Below are positions 30,072 through 39,476 of a stretch of 64,000 nucleotides of DNA, one piece after another. Under the pieces are notes generated by a model, which had not been told where the DNA came from, searched no databases, and worked only from the letters and a program-made list of their open reading frames with translations. The stretch covers positions 1 through 64,000 of the forward strand of contig NZ_DASQNA010000037.1 in NCBI RefSeq assembly GCF_035645195.1, in the 5' to 3' direction. Source of the stretch: Paenibacillus sp. GTDB lineage: Bacteria > Bacillota > Bacilli > Paenibacillales > YIM-B00363. A program made the position numbers and the translations under genes. Positions within the stretch are counted from its first letter, which is position 1. Each line of letters starts with the position of its first letter.

Positions 30072-30308
30072 ATGCTTACAAAAAAAGCGGCCGTTTGCGC
30101 CGTCATCTTCGCGCTCCTGCTCGCGGGCGCATGGCTCGCCGAACGGCAGCTCAGCGACGATCCGCGGACGGAGGCGTCGGACGGTTTGAACGACGAGGCC
30201 GCGGGGCCGCGGGCGGCGCGCGTGTATAACGCTCATCCGGAATTTCGATCCCGCGAGTATGTCAAAATTTTGCGCATCGGGGACGGAACCGAACCGATCG
30301 GCCCGTAA
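30072..30308 (+). CDS. Small membrane-anchored or secreted protein of unknown function
   Basis: I do not recognise this 78-residue product. From ATG 30072 (AGGTGG 7 bp upstream) it reads MLTKKAAVCAVIFALLLAGAW, a basic start and one hydrophobic segment like a signal anchor, then a polar tail rich in Asp, Glu and Arg ending GTEPIGP. There is no lipobox Cys. It is a lone plus-strand gene between two minus-strand operons (mrp and the amino-acid operon). Codon use is GC-rich like the neighbours, which favours a real gene. Confidence 0.55.
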   Translation: MLTKKAAVCAVIFALLLAGAWLAERQLSDDPRTEASDGLNDEAAGPRAARVYNAHPEFRSREYVKILRIGDGTEPIGP

Positions 30309-30310
30309 AT

Positions 30311-30374
30311 CAAAAAGAACCCGTCACTCGCAGGGACGCTGCGCCGAAAATCGGCACAGCTGTCCCTTGGTGAC
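30311..30374 (-). terminator. Unusually long multi-stem terminator after ilvE
   Basis: Nested complementary segments: GTCAC (30323-30327) with GTGAC (30370-30374), AGGGAC (30332-30337) with GTCCCT (30362-30367), GCTG with CAGC, and GCCGA (30343-30347) with TCGGC (30351-30355) around a 3-nt loop. That is about 20 base pairs with small internal loops. The A-run at 30312-30316 gives a U-tract on the minus strand only, so it works for the amino-acid operon. Confidence 0.8.
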
Positions 30375-30487
30375 AGGCTCCTCCATGGTAAAGCTTCGTA
30401 TTCAATATATCTCCACTATACCGCAAATATCCCGGCCGTTCAATACGTCCATCCCAGACTTCGCCCGGCCCGTGGGCTTTCCCGGGT

Positions 30488-31369
30488 TTACGCCTCGAAC
30501 GCCTTGACGCCGTCGACCGTAACGATGTTGCGGAATTCCTTCAGAAGCTCCGTCGTGATCGGGCCGGCTTTGCCTTCGCCGATGATGCGGCCGTCGACTT
30601 CGCGCACCGCGATGACTTCCGCCGCGGTGCCTGTGAAGAACACCTCGTCCGCTACGTAAACGTCGTGAAGCGTGAACGGCTCTTCCTTCAGCGGCACGCC
30701 CGTGCGCTTGCAAATGTCCATGATCGCCGCGCGCGTAATGCCTTCGAGCGCGCCGACGTACGCCGGCGGCGTGAAGACGACGCCGTTCTTGACGATGAAG
30801 ATGTTGTCGCTCGACCCTTCGGCGACGTAGCCCTGCGAATTGAGCATGATCGCTTCGCCGACGCCCGCGAGGTTCGCCTGAATTTTAACGAGAATGTTAT
30901 TGAGGTAGTTCAGCGATTTAATTTTCGGATTCAGCGCGTCCGGGACGTTGCGGCGCGTCGACACGGACACGGTGCGCAGGCCGTTCACGTACGCCTCTTC
31001 CGGGTAAATCGACAGTTTCTCGACGATGATGATGACGTTCGCTTTCGGCGAACGGCGCGGATCGAGACCGAGATCGCCGGGACCGCGGGACACGATGAGC
31101 CGAATGTAGCCGTCGCGCAGCTCGTTGCGGCGGATCGTCTCGACGAGCGTATCCTGCATCTCTTGGAACGAGAGCGGAATATCGAGCATGATCGACTTCG
31201 CCGAGTCGTACAACCGCTTCAGATGCTCTTTGCATTTGAAAATGTTGCCGTCGTAAATCCGAATGCCTTCGAAAATGCCGTCGCCGTACAAGAAGCCGTG
31301 ATCGTATACCGATACGGTCGCCTTCTCCTTCGAAACGAATTCCCCGTTCAAGTAAATCACTTGCGCCAT
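30488..31369 (-). CDS. ilvE: Branched-chain amino acid aminotransferase
   Basis: About 293 residues, fold type IV PLP enzyme transferring amino groups between glutamate and the branched-chain 2-oxo acids. The PLP Lys is in NPKIKSLNYLNNI (about 155), with YVAEGSSDNIF and FTGTAAEVIAV also conserved. I chose ATG 31369 (MAQVIYLNGEF) because GGAGGT lies 10 bp upstream; a GTG four codons earlier overlaps that site. It is last in pheB-hom-thrC-thrB-pheA-ilvE, so Thr, Phe and branched-chain synthesis are combined. A D-amino-acid transaminase is a less likely alternative. Confidence 0.93.
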   Translation of the reverse strand: MAQVIYLNGEFVSKEKATVSVYDHGFLYGDGIFEGIRIYDGNIFKCKEHLKRLYDSAKSIMLDIPLSFQEMQDTLVETIRRNELRDGYIRLIVSRGPGDLGLDPRRSPKANVIIIVEKLSIYPEEAYVNGLRTVSVSTRRNVPDALNPKIKSLNYLNNILVKIQANLAGVGEAIMLNSQGYVAEGSSDNIFIVKNGVVFTPPAYVGALEGITRAAIMDICKRTGVPLKEEPFTLHDVYVADEVFFTGTAAEVIAVREVDGRIIGEGKAGPITTELLKEFRNIVTVDGVKAFEA

Positions 31370-31387
31370 GAATCGCCGCACCTCCGC

Positions 31388-32263
31388 TTATTGAGCTCCT
31401 GTGTGATAACCATAGGCGGGGTAAGACCCCAGAATGCGCACATCGCAGCCGACGGCGCGAATTTCTTCGACCGCTCCGCGCAGCAGCACCGATTCCATCG
31501 ACGCTTCCACGTCGACGTAGAAATAATACGTGCCGAGCTGACGCTTCGTCGGACGGGATTCGATTTTGGACAAGTTGAGCCGGCGCCAAGCGAAGGCCGA
31601 TAACAGCTGGTGCAGGCCGCCGGGGAAATCTTCGCCGGGCATGAGCAGCAGCGTCGTCTTGACCGAGTCGGCGCCGCGCCCCTCCGGCGCGAACGCGGGA
31701 GTCGGCGATTTGCCGGCCAGCACGAATCTCGTGAAGTTGTTCTTATGATCTTGAATCGCCGGCGCGAGCAGCTTCAGCCCGTATCTGGCGGCCGCCGTCG
31801 CAGGCCCGATCGCCGCCGTGAACGGATCGTTCCGTTCGACGAGCAGCCGGGCTCCTTCCGCGGTCGAGCCGACCGCCTCCAGCTCCGCCTGCGGCAGATG
31901 CTCGCTCAGAAACTTCCGGCATTGCGCGAACGCGACCTGGTGGGACAGCACCTTGCGCAGCTGCCCATAGTCGCCTTCGAAGCCGGACAGCGCCATCAAG
32001 TTTACATGAATAGGATACACCCATTCCGTCTGGATGGGCAAATCCTGCTCGGCGACGAGCCAGTCGATATGCAGGCTGACGGAGCCTTCGAACGTGTTCT
32101 CGACCGGCACGACGCTGTAGTCGGTTTTGCCGGCGAGCGTCGATTCGAACACGTCGGCGATCGTCTTGCACGGCACGAGCCGCCAATCCATCCCCTGCAG
32201 CAGCCACGACGCCGCTTCCTCGGAATACGTGCTCGGACCGAGCACCGCCACGGAAATCGTCAT
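31388..32263 (-). CDS. pheA: Prephenate dehydratase
   Basis: A 291-residue enzyme that converts prephenate to phenylpyruvate in phenylalanine synthesis. The catalytic region has VPVENTFEGSV and the invariant Thr-Arg-Phe of NNFTRFVLAG (about 165-174). A C-terminal ACT domain (about 190-275, including ESRPTKR) allows phenylalanine feedback. No chorismate mutase domain is attached. It overlaps thrB by 4 bp and precedes ilvE by 18 bp. Confidence 0.97.
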   Translation of the reverse strand: MTISVAVLGPSTYSEEAASWLLQGMDWRLVPCKTIADVFESTLAGKTDYSVVPVENTFEGSVSLHIDWLVAEQDLPIQTEWVYPIHVNLMALSGFEGDYGQLRKVLSHQVAFAQCRKFLSEHLPQAELEAVGSTAEGARLLVERNDPFTAAIGPATAAARYGLKLLAPAIQDHKNNFTRFVLAGKSPTPAFAPEGRGADSVKTTLLLMPGEDFPGGLHQLLSAFAWRRLNLSKIESRPTKRQLGTYYFYVDVEASMESVLLRGAVEEIRAVGCDVRILGSYPAYGYHTGAQ

Positions 32264-33237
32264 GATGCGTCACCTCTCCGTTCGTCGGCGAGCCGCGCCG
32301 CCGGGGTTTCGAGCTCGAGGCCGATCGCCGAAGGCGCAAGCCACAGCAGCTCTACGGCGCCGCCTTCCGGCCCGCCCATCGCTTCGCGCATGAACGCTTC
32401 GAGCTCCGCCTTACGGCCGGCTTCGTCGTCCACGAATGCGATCGCCGTCGGGCCCGCGCCGGACAGCGCCGCGCCGAGCGCCCCGTGATCGGCCGCTTCG
32501 CGCAGCACGCGCTCGAGGCCCGGGACGAGCGGCGCCCGGTACGGCTGGTGGATCCGATCCGCCATGGCGCCGCGGAGGACGTCGAGCCGTCCGGCGGCGA
32601 ACGCCGCCGTCAGCAGCGCCGCCCGCGACAAGTTGAAGACGGCGTCCGCGCGGCTCACCTGCTCCGGCAGCGCCGCCCGCGCCTTGCTCGTCAGCAGCTC
32701 GTACGCGGGGATCGCGACGAGCGTCGTCAGGCGCGGCGGCGGGTCGAGCCGGATGTGCTCGGCGCGCTCGCCGTCCCACGTCGCGGCGACGAAGCCGCCG
32801 TACAGCGCGGGCCCGACGTTGTCCGGATGCCCTTCGATCGAGGCGGCGATACGGAACAGCTCGTCCCGCGGCAGCGGCTCGCCGATCAGCGCGTTCGCGG
32901 CGCCGAGCGCCCCGACGATCGCGGCGGCGCTGCTGCCGAGCCCGCGGGCGAGCGGAATGTCGCTGTACACCGCGATGTCGAGCTCGGGAACGGATACGCC
33001 GGCTTCGTCGAACACGCGCTGCGCGATGCCGTACAGCAAATTGGACTTGTCCGTCGGCAGTCCTTGGCTTCTCGCGCCGACGAGCGAGACGGTCGTCGTA
33101 TCCGCCTGCGCCAGCTCGATCCACGCGTACAGCGACAGCGCGATGCCGAGCGCGTCGAAGCCGGGTCCGAGATTGGCGGACGTTGCGGGCACCCGCGCTC
33201 TGACGCGTTCGCGGGCGCCCGCCGGCATCCTAGCCAC
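32260..33237 (-). CDS. thrB: Homoserine kinase
   Basis: A 325-residue GHMP-family kinase making O-phosphohomoserine. It has [16 protein letters not shown] near the start, the ATP loop [15 protein letters not shown] (about 87-101), and a C-terminal [14 protein letters not shown] motif. The frame begins at a GTG overlapping the end of thrC by 8 bp; an ATG three codons later is an alternative start. Confidence 0.97.
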   Translation of the reverse strand: MARMPAGARERVRARVPATSANLGPGFDALGIALSLYAWIELAQADTTTVSLVGARSQGLPTDKSNLLYGIAQRVFDEAGVSVPELDIAVYSDIPLARGLGSSAAAIVGALGAANALIGEPLPRDELFRIAASIEGHPDNVGPALYGGFVAATWDGERAEHIRLDPPPRLTTLVAIPAYELLTSKARAALPEQVSRADAVFNLSRAALLTAAFAAGRLDVLRGAMADRIHQPYRAPLVPGLERVLREAADHGALGAALSGAGPTAIAFVDDEAGRKAELEAFMREAMGGPEGGAVELLWLAPSAIGLELETPAARLADERRGDAS

Positions 33238-34300
33238 GGGCTGCTTCCGCCTGCTGGATGGCGGACATGACGGCTTCTTCCGTCGCGGGGATGACGACCG
33301 GCTCGGCGGCTACCGTTTTAATGGCGATGTTCGGATCCTTCAGGCCGTGGCCGGTCAGGACGCAGACGACCCTGCTGCCCTTCGGCAGCGCGCCTTCGCG
33401 GTGGCGCTTGAGCACGCCCGCGATCGAAGCGGCCGACGCCGGCTCGGCGAAGACGCCTTCGTTCGACGCGATCAGCTGGTACGCCTCCAAGATTTCTTCG
33501 TCCGTGACCGCCCATACGCCGCCTTCGGACTCCGTGTACGCGTTGACCGCGAGGTCCCAGCTCGCCGGGTTGCCGATACGGATCGCGGTCGCGACCGTCT
33601 CCGGATTCGGGAACGGCTTGCCCGTCACGAGCGGGCTCGCGCCCGCCGCCTGGAAGCCGATCATTTTCGGCACGGACGTCGAGCGGCCCGCGGCGCGGTA
33701 TTCTTTAAACCCTTTGTAATAAGCGGAAATGTTGCCCGCGTTGCCGACCGGAATCGCGAGATAATCCGGCGCTTCGCCAAGCGCGTCGACGATTTCGAAC
33801 GCCGCGGTCTTCTGCCCCTCTAAGCGGTACGGATTCACCGAGTTGACGAGCGTGATCGGATGCTTCGACGTAATGTCGCGCACGATTTCGAGCGCCTTGT
33901 CGAAGTTGCCGTCGATCGCGAGCACCGTCGCGCCGTATGCGTACGCCTGCGCCAGCTTGCCCAGCGCGATGTTGCCGTTCGGAATGAGCACGACGCATGC
34001 GAGCCCGCCGCGCGCCGCGTAAGCGGCCGCCGCCGCGGACGTATTGCCCGTCGACGCGCACATGATCGTGCGGCTGCCTTCCTCCATCGCCTTCGCGACG
34101 GCCATGACCATGCCGCGGTCCTTGAACGAGCCCGTCGGGTTCATGCCCTCGAACTTGAAGTACAAGTCGAGCTGCAGCTTCTCCGACAGCCGGTCCGCCC
34201 GAATAAGCGGCGTATTGCCTTCGTGCAGCGTCAGCAGCGGCGTCTTCTCCGTCACCGGCAGCATGTCGCGGTATCGATCGATCAATCCCATGTATCTCAT
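33230..34300 (-). CDS. threonine synthase thrC: Threonine synthase
   Basis: A 356-residue PLP enzyme (fold type II) converting O-phosphohomoserine to threonine. The PLP Lys lies in [11 protein letters not shown] (about 56-66), with [18 protein letters not shown] and the phosphate-binding glycines of [13 protein letters not shown] (about 178-190). It is the short, B. subtilis-type form. It is flanked by hom (44 bp upstream) and thrB. Confidence 0.97.
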   Translation of the reverse strand: MRYMGLIDRYRDMLPVTEKTPLLTLHEGNTPLIRADRLSEKLQLDLYFKFEGMNPTGSFKDRGMVMAVAKAMEEGSRTIMCASTGNTSAAAAAYAARGGLACVVLIPNGNIALGKLAQAYAYGATVLAIDGNFDKALEIVRDITSKHPITLVNSVNPYRLEGQKTAAFEIVDALGEAPDYLAIPVGNAGNISAYYKGFKEYRAAGRSTSVPKMIGFQAAGASPLVTGKPFPNPETVATAIRIGNPASWDLAVNAYTESEGGVWAVTDEEILEAYQLIASNEGVFAEPASAASIAGVLKRHREGALPKGSRVVCVLTGHGLKDPNIAIKTVAAEPVVIPATEEAVMSAIQQAEAARG

Positions 34301-34344
34301 TGTGTTACGGCCCCCCGACCAAAGTCGCGCGCCGCGTCCGGCTA

Positions 34345-35646
34345 TTAGCCGACGACGCGGTACACGCTCTTAATTTTGTTGACGACATCCATCGATTCCA
34401 GCTCTCGAATGACGTTCTTCATACCGGACATATTCGTATCGTGCGTAATAATGATGATTTCGGCTTTCGGATTTTCCTGATTCGGCTGCTGCAGAACGGA
34501 CTCGAGGCTCACTTCGTTCGCCGCGAACGCCTGCGTGATTTGCGCCAGCACGCCCGCCTTGTCCTCCACGTGCAGCAGCAGGAAGAACTTGCCGAAGATG
34601 CGGTCGTCGGACTGCAGCTTCTTCTCCTTGTACGCCGTGCTGAGCGTCTTCCCGTTGACGCCCATGCGCATGTTTTTCACGACCGCCACGAGGTCCGCCA
34701 CGACCGACGTCGCCGTCGGCAGGCTGCCCGCGCCGGGGCCGTAGAACATCGTCTCCCCGACCGCTTCGCCGTACACGTACACCGCGTTGAACACGCCGTT
34801 GACCGACGCGAGCGGATGCGACGTGCGCACCATAGCGGGCTGCACGCTGACGGACACCGATTCGCCGTCGCGCTCGGCGACGCCGAGCAGCTTCAGTTCG
34901 TAGCCGAGCCGTTTGCCGTACTGAATGTCTTCTTTCGTGACGCCTGTGATGCCCTTCGCGTCGACGTCGGCGAGCGAGACGTTCATCCGGAAGCCGAGCG
35001 TCGCGAGAATCGCCATCTTGCGCGCGGCGTCGAGCCCTTCCACGTCGGACGTCGGATCCGCTTCCGCGTAGCCGAGCGCCTGCGCTTCCTTCAGCACGTC
35101 CTCGTAGGAGGCGCCTTCCTGGCTCATTTTCGTCAGGATGAAGTTCGTCGTGCCGTTCACGATGCCGAACATCCGCTTAATGCGGTCGGACGAGAAGCTC
35201 TCCGTCAGCGCGCGAATGATCGGGATGCCGCCGGCGACGCTCGCCTCGTAATAAATGTCGCAGCCGTGCTCCCGCGCGATCGCGACGAGCTCCGCGCCGT
35301 GCAGCGCCATCAAATCTTTGTTGGCCGTCACGACGTGTTTGCCGCTCCGCAGCGCCCGCTCGATGAGCCCTTTCGTCAGCTCGACGCCGCCCATCACTTC
35401 GACGACGACGTCGATGTCGTCCGCCGCCACGATGTCCTCGGCTTCCCGCGTCAGCAGGCTCGAATCGAGCGCGATGTCGCGCGGCTTCTCCGTGTTCTGA
35501 ACAAGCACTCTGCGAATTTCGATCGTAGAACCGGTCTGGCGGGTCAAATCGTCCCGATGGTCGTTCAAAATGCGCACGACGCCCGTGCCGACCGTTCCGA
35601 GCCCCATGAGCCCGATGCGTATGGTTTCCATAATATCCTCCTTCAT
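34345..35646 (-). CDS. hom: Homoserine dehydrogenase
   Basis: A 433-residue NAD(P)-dependent enzyme reducing aspartate semialdehyde to homoserine, the branch point to Thr and Met. The Rossmann motif [13 protein letters not shown] lies at 8-20. The catalytic region includes NGTTNFIL and [13 protein letters not shown] (Asp/Lys). A C-terminal ACT domain (about 355-430) suggests threonine feedback. It lies 22 bp after the ACT regulator gene. Confidence 0.98.
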   Translation of the reverse strand: MKEDIMETIRIGLMGLGTVGTGVVRILNDHRDDLTRQTGSTIEIRRVLVQNTEKPRDIALDSSLLTREAEDIVAADDIDVVVEVMGGVELTKGLIERALRSGKHVVTANKDLMALHGAELVAIAREHGCDIYYEASVAGGIPIIRALTESFSSDRIKRMFGIVNGTTNFILTKMSQEGASYEDVLKEAQALGYAEADPTSDVEGLDAARKMAILATLGFRMNVSLADVDAKGITGVTKEDIQYGKRLGYELKLLGVAERDGESVSVSVQPAMVRTSHPLASVNGVFNAVYVYGEAVGETMFYGPGAGSLPTATSVVADLVAVVKNMRMGVNGKTLSTAYKEKKLQSDDRIFGKFFLLLHVEDKAGVLAQITQAFAANEVSLESVLQQPNQENPKAEIIIITHDTNMSGMKNVIRELESMDVVNKIKSVYRVVG

Positions 35647-35668
35647 GGTTCGCGTCCGGGCGAGAAAT

Positions 35669-36145
35669 TTACCCTTGCCCGATCACGACCGCCTTCCTGA
35701 CGCCTTCCGTCGCTTTCATCGCCGCCACGAGCGCGTCGAGCGCTTCGACGCCTGCGCTCGTCTCGATCGACAGCACGACGTTCGCCATCCCCTGGAGCGG
35801 TATCGTCTGGTGGATGGTCAGTACATTGCCTTCATAGGACGCTACCAGCGACAGCACGCGGGAGAGCACGCCGGACCGATGCTCCATGTCCATGGATATG
35901 GTCACGATGCGGTCCCGGTCGATGCCGCTGAGCGGGAAAATGCCGTCTTTGTATTTGTAAAACGCGCTGCGGCTGAGGCCGACGCGCTCCGTCGCCTCAT
36001 GGACGGTCGCGAACTCGCCGCGGGCGAGCCGCTCCTTCACCTGCAGCGTCTTGACGAGCGCTTCCGGCAAAATATCCTCCCGCACCAAATAAAAAGGCGC
36101 GGGCCGCTGCGGATGAGCCGTGTGGCCGTGATCTCCGCCCCCCAC
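35669..36145 (-). CDS. pheB: ACT-domain protein PheB
   Basis: A 158-residue protein. Residues 15-75 hold the FYLVREDILPEALVKTLQVKERL block and a helix-turn-helix-like segment (VHEATERVGLSRSAFYKYKDGIF). The C-terminal half is an ACT domain (RIVTISMDMEHRSGVLSRVLSL...). This is the PheB family, found in Firmicutes with hom or pheA and thought to sense amino acids; no enzymatic role is established. The GTG start at 36145 is uncertain: the N-terminal Gly/His-rich 15 residues are not typical, and a start nearer FYLVRED may be used. Confidence 0.88.
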   Translation of the reverse strand: MGGGDHGHTAHPQRPAPFYLVREDILPEALVKTLQVKERLARGEFATVHEATERVGLSRSAFYKYKDGIFPLSGIDRDRIVTISMDMEHRSGVLSRVLSLVASYEGNVLTIHQTIPLQGMANVVLSIETSAGVEALDALVAAMKATEGVRKAVVIGQG

Positions 36146-36193
36146 ACCTACCGCCGTCCTCTCCGAGTAGACTCGTGTTTACCCATAGTGGAC

Positions 36194-36222
36194 ATTATAA
36201 CCGAAGGCGAAAACCGGAGCAA
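36194..36222 (-). promoter_or_regulatory. Promoter of the pheB-hom-thr-pheA-ilvE operon
   Basis: On the minus strand TTGCTC (36217-36222), a 17-bp spacer and a perfect TATAAT (36194-36199). The predicted start is about 40 bp upstream of the pheB GTG. The leader carries GGGTAAACACGAGTCTA (36168-36184), nearly the same as the sequence just before relA. Confidence 0.7.
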
Positions 36223-36234
36223 TAGGCGGATGCG

Positions 36235-36260
36235 AAAAAACGGCCGGCCGCAGCCGGCCG
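36235..36260 (-). terminator. Terminator after obg
   Basis: CGGCCGGC-CGCA-GCCGGCCG-type hairpin (36241-36260) with six A residues to its left, giving a U-tract for the minus-strand obg transcript. Confidence 0.9.
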
Positions 36261-36266
36261 ACCGTG

Positions 36267-37574
36267 TTATTCGTGCTCGACGAACTCGAATTCGTAGTCT
36301 CCGATGCGCACGTAATGGCCGTCTTCGGCTCCGCGCTTGCGCAGCTCCCGGTCGACGCCCATGCGGCGCATAATCGTCGCGAACCGCTGCACCGCGTCGT
36401 ACGACTCGAATTTCGTCCGCTTCGCGAGCCGCTCGATCGCTTCGCCTTCGACGATGAAGACGTTGTTCTCGCGGCGAATCGTGAAGCTCTCGTCCGCGCG
36501 CGTCTTCTCGAGCGTGTACACCTTCCGCTCCTCCGTCTCCGGCGTCTCCTCGACGAGCGGCGCGGCCGGCACGGCTTCGACCATGTCGGCGAGCTTATAC
36601 AGCAATTCGCGGATGCCCTGGCGCGTCGCCGCCGAAATCGGAACGATCTCGATGTCTTCGTGCCCGTCTTCGTTCAGCTTGCGGCGGAACTCCTCGAGGA
36701 ACAGCTCCGCCTCGGGGATGTCCATTTTGTTGGCGACGACGATTTGCGGGCGCTCGGCGAGCTTCTCGTTGTACAGCCGCAGCTCCGCGTTGATCGCGAG
36801 CCAATCCTCGTACGGGTCGCGCCCTTCCGAGCCCGACATGTCGACGACGTGCGCGATGACGCGCGTCCGCTCGACGTGGCGGAGGAACTCGTGGCCGAGC
36901 CCGACGCCTTCGTGCGCTCCCTCGATCAGCCCGGGCAGGTCGGCCATAACGAACGACCGTCCCTCCTCCACGTCGACGACGCCGAGGTTTGGCGTAATCG
37001 TCGTGAAATGGTACGCGCCGATCTTCGGCTGCGCGGCGCTGACGACGGACAGCAGCGTCGATTTGCCGACGCTCGGGAAGCCGACGAGGCCGACGTCGGC
37101 CATCACCTTCAGCTCGAGCACGATCCAGCGCTCCTCGCCTTCCTCGCCTTTCTCCGCGATATGCGGCGCCGGGTTGTTCGCCGTCGCGAAGCGCATGTTG
37201 CCGCGGCCGCCGCGGCCGCCTCTCGCGACGACGACCTCCTGGCCGTGACGCGTCATGTCGGCGATGATTTCCTTCGTGTCGTCGTCGATGACGACCGTGC
37301 CCGGCGGCACGCGAACGATCATATCTTCCGCGTTCGCGCCGTGCTGCGACTTGTTGCGCCCCTTCTCGCCTCGAGGCGCCTTGAAGTGGCGCTGGTACCG
37401 GAAGTCCATGAGCGTCCGCAGCCCTTCGTCGACGCGGAATACGACGTCGCCGCCGTCCCCGCCGTCCCCGCCGGACGGACCTCCTTCAGGCACATATAAT
37501 TCCCGGCGGAACGTGGCGACGCCGTCGCCCCCGTCCCCGCCTTTCACAAATATTTTCGCAAAATCGACAAACAT
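36267..37574 (-). CDS. obg: Obg family GTPase
   Basis: About 435 residues. The Gly-rich Obg fold is N-terminal ([29 protein letters not shown]). The G domain has P-loop GFPSVGKST (about 165-173), [12 protein letters not shown] and NKMD. A C-terminal OCT domain ends [14 protein letters not shown]. Obg acts in 50S assembly and stress/sporulation control. I chose ATG 37574 (MFVDFAKIF) with AGGAGGA upstream; the upstream extension is an artefact. It pairs with spo0B as in B. subtilis. Confidence 0.98.
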   Translation of the reverse strand: MFVDFAKIFVKGGDGGDGVATFRRELYVPEGGPSGGDGGDGGDVVFRVDEGLRTLMDFRYQRHFKAPRGEKGRNKSQHGANAEDMIVRVPPGTVVIDDDTKEIIADMTRHGQEVVVARGGRGGRGNMRFATANNPAPHIAEKGEEGEERWIVLELKVMADVGLVGFPSVGKSTLLSVVSAAQPKIGAYHFTTITPNLGVVDVEEGRSFVMADLPGLIEGAHEGVGLGHEFLRHVERTRVIAHVVDMSGSEGRDPYEDWLAINAELRLYNEKLAERPQIVVANKMDIPEAELFLEEFRRKLNEDGHEDIEIVPISAATRQGIRELLYKLADMVEAVPAAPLVEETPETEERKVYTLEKTRADESFTIRRENNVFIVEGEAIERLAKRTKFESYDAVQRFATIMRRMGVDRELRKRGAEDGHYVRIGDYEFEFVEHE

Positions 37575-37587
37575 CGTTGTCCTCCTG

Positions 37588-38238
37588 TCACCCCGCGGCC
37601 GAAAGCCGCACCTTGACCGTCGCTTCGTCGGCGTCGAACGCCGCTTCCAGGACGCAGGCGGGCGCAATCAGCCTCAGCTGCTTTTTCAACTCGGCGATCG
37701 TCCGCCCCATCGCGCCGGCGGAGTACGATCCTCGATACGTAAACACGATCGACGGCTCCGCCTCGCCGCATTCGAACGCGCAGAGCAGCTCGTTGTCCGA
37801 GCCTTGCGCGCCTTTCTCCGCCGCTTCTTCGAAGCCTTCCAGCAGCCGCCGGACGGCGAGCTCCGCCGCCGACAACCCTTGGCCTCGCAGCGCGAACGCA
37901 TCGTCGATGCGGTAGCCGAACGCGAACCTGCGAATGCGCGCCCGCGCCGTAAGCAGCGCTTCGACGAGCCCCGGCGCCTCCAGCTTCGACGTACGGCTCT
38001 CCTCGGCCATCTTTTGCTTTAGCTTTTCCACGCAACCCGCTAATTTATCATACTTCCGCAACTGCACGTACCCGACGATCATCTGCAGATCGTTCAACCA
38101 ATCGTGCCGCGCGTGACTCATCGTATCGATCCATAACCGGCGCTGCTCGTCCAGCAAATGGCTGTCCGCGTCGCGCCGTTCCGCGTGTTCCATGCCTCGG
38201 TTCCCCATTTCAAGTCCGGCAATCCGGTTCTTTTCCAT
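37588..38238 (-). CDS. spo0B: Sporulation initiation phosphotransferase Spo0B
   Basis: About 216 residues. The helical-hairpin part contains [26 protein letters not shown], with the phosphoacceptor His near 45. A degenerate kinase-like C-terminal domain without ATP motifs follows. Spo0B passes phosphate from Spo0F to Spo0A in the phosphorelay. The start is unsure: TTG 38241, ATG 38238, 38208 and 38193 are all in frame, and a TATACT element overlaps the first. Gene order obg-spo0B-rpmA matches B. subtilis. A terminator separates it from rpmA, so obg and spo0B form their own unit. Confidence 0.85.
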   Translation of the reverse strand: MEKNRIAGLEMGNRGMEHAERRDADSHLLDEQRRLWIDTMSHARHDWLNDLQMIVGYVQLRKYDKLAGCVEKLKQKMAEESRTSKLEAPGLVEALLTARARIRRFAFGYRIDDAFALRGQGLSAAELAVRRLLEGFEEAAEKGAQGSDNELLCAFECGEAEPSIVFTYRGSYSAGAMGRTIAELKKQLRLIAPACVLEAAFDADEATVKVRLSAAG

Positions 38239-38295
38239 CAAGTATACCAGACTTTTCCTTCGCGGACAGCATTAACGTTACGATCCGTTTTATGT

Positions 38296-38323
38296 AAAAA
38301 GCCCCGGCCGAAGGGGCCGGGGC
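38296..38323 (-). terminator. Terminator after the rplU-prp-rpmA operon
   Basis: GCCCCGGCC and GGCCGGGGC form a 9-bp stem (38301-38323), preceded on the plus strand by AAAAA, that is a U-tract on minus-strand RNA. It lies 22 bp beyond the rpmA stop. Confidence 0.92.
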
Positions 38324-38345
38324 TAAACGTCTATCGACGCCGGGA

Positions 38346-38657
38346 TTACTTCTCCAACGTTGCCGCTACCGGAGCGGTCTCAACCGGGTACACGCTGACC
38401 TTCTTGCGGTCGCGGCCCCAACGCTCGAACTTCACGACGCCGTCGATCTTCGCGAACAACGTGTCGTCGGAGCCGATGCCTACGTTGTTGCCCGGGTGGA
38501 TCTTCGTGCCGCGCTGGCGAACGAGAATGCTACCGCCCGTCACCGTTTGGCCGTCGGCGCGCTTCACGCCGAGACGCTTCGCGATGGAATCGCGGCCGTT
38601 CTTCGTCGAGCCTACGCCCTTCTTGGAAGCGAACAACTGAAGGTTCAATTTCAACAT
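38346..38657 (-). CDS. rpmA: 50S ribosomal protein L27
   Basis: A 103-residue protein with the Firmicute-type N-terminal extension LNLQLFA before [13 protein letters not shown]. In Staphylococcus and relatives this extension is cut by the Prp protease before L27 can work at the peptidyl-transferase centre. The prp gene lies 17 bp upstream. The C-terminal tail after [15 protein letters not shown] is slightly longer than usual. Confidence 0.99.
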   Translation of the reverse strand: MLKLNLQLFASKKGVGSTKNGRDSIAKRLGVKRADGQTVTGGSILVRQRGTKIHPGNNVGIGSDDTLFAKIDGVVKFERWGRDRKKVSVYPVETAPVAATLEK

Positions 38658-38674
38658 GGTGCCAACCTCCTTCT

Positions 38675-39010
38675 TTATACGTAGTATTCTTTCATCCTTA
38701 TATGTTTACCGTACGATTGTTCAATCGATTGCAGCATGACGACCATCGACTCCAACAACAGCTGCAAGGAGTCTCGCTTCGCGTCCGGCAATTCGTCCGG
38801 CACGGCGACATGCAGCAGCCCGTCTTCCATGCGCGCCGAGAGCTCGACGCCGACGACCGCTTCCGCCGCATTGACCGTTCCGACCGTTACCGCCGACACG
38901 CCCGCGCAGACGATGTCCTTGCCCGACTCGGCGAAGAACGCATGTCCTTCGACTCGAAATCCGGCGATTCGCCCGCTCGCTCGCTCCCTGCCGATCTCCA
39001 CGCGGATCAA
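38675..39010 (-). CDS. prp: Ribosomal-processing cysteine protease Prp
   Basis: A 111-residue protein with the Prp catalytic pair: His23 in FRVEGHAFF and Cys35 in [10 protein letters not shown]. It is encoded between rplU and rpmA, the usual place (ysxB in B. subtilis), and its likely substrate is the N-terminal extension of L27 from the next gene. Confidence 0.95.
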   Translation of the reverse strand: MIRVEIGRERASGRIAGFRVEGHAFFAESGKDIVCAGVSAVTVGTVNAAEAVVGVELSARMEDGLLHVAVPDELPDAKRDSLQLLLESMVVMLQSIEQSYGKHIRMKEYYV

Positions 39011-39024
39011 CCGATCAAATCCTC

Positions 39025-39336
39025 TTAGCCTTGGATTTTCTCGATCGTAACCTTCGTGTACGGCTGGCGATGGCCTTGCTTGCGGCGATAGTTTTTCTTC
39101 GCCTTGTACTTGAAAACGATGATCTTCTGACCTCTGCCGTTCTTCTCGACTTTGCCCGTAACGACTGCGCCCGCTACGATCGGCGCGCCCAGCGTCAGGC
39201 CTTCGCCGTTGCCCACTGCGAGCACTTGATCGAACGTCACCGTTTCGCCTTCCGAAGCGTCGAGCTTCTCGATGTAGATCACATCGCCCTCTTGCACTTT
39301 GTACTGCTTACCGCCTGTTTCAATAATCGCGTACAT
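39025..39336 (-). CDS. rplU: 50S ribosomal protein L21
   Basis: A 103-residue protein beginning [18 protein letters not shown] and ending [18 protein letters not shown], both diagnostic for L21. First gene of rplU-prp-rpmA. Confidence 0.99.
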   Translation of the reverse strand: MYAIIETGGKQYKVQEGDVIYIEKLDASEGETVTFDQVLAVGNGEGLTLGAPIVAGAVVTGKVEKNGRGQKIIVFKYKAKKNYRRKQGHRQPYTKVTIEKIQG

Positions 39337-39446
39337 CTCTGCACCTCCCTCAAAAGTATAAGACTCGCCTCATCCCAGGTGGCCCTTCGATCGAAGAACG
39401 CTTCAAACCCGATAAGCGCGGTGGTCGTAAGACGACGCACTCGAAG
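39337..39446 (-). ncRNA. Putative L21 leader in the rplU 5' UTR
   Basis: The roughly 105-nt transcribed leader between the promoter and rplU is the location of the known L21 (rplU) leader RNA of Firmicutes, an autoregulatory element. Short complementary segments are visible, such as GTCGTC with GACGAC-like pairs near the 5' end. I infer the element from position; the structure was not computed. Confidence 0.45.
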
Positions 39447-39476
39447 AGTATAGCACAAGCGCCTGATCTACGTCAA
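39447..39476 (-). promoter_or_regulatory. rplU operon promoter
   Basis: TTGACG (39471-39476), an 18-bp spacer and TATACT (39447-39452) on the minus strand form a strong sigma-A promoter. The -35 overlaps the stop codon of rng. Confidence 0.8.
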
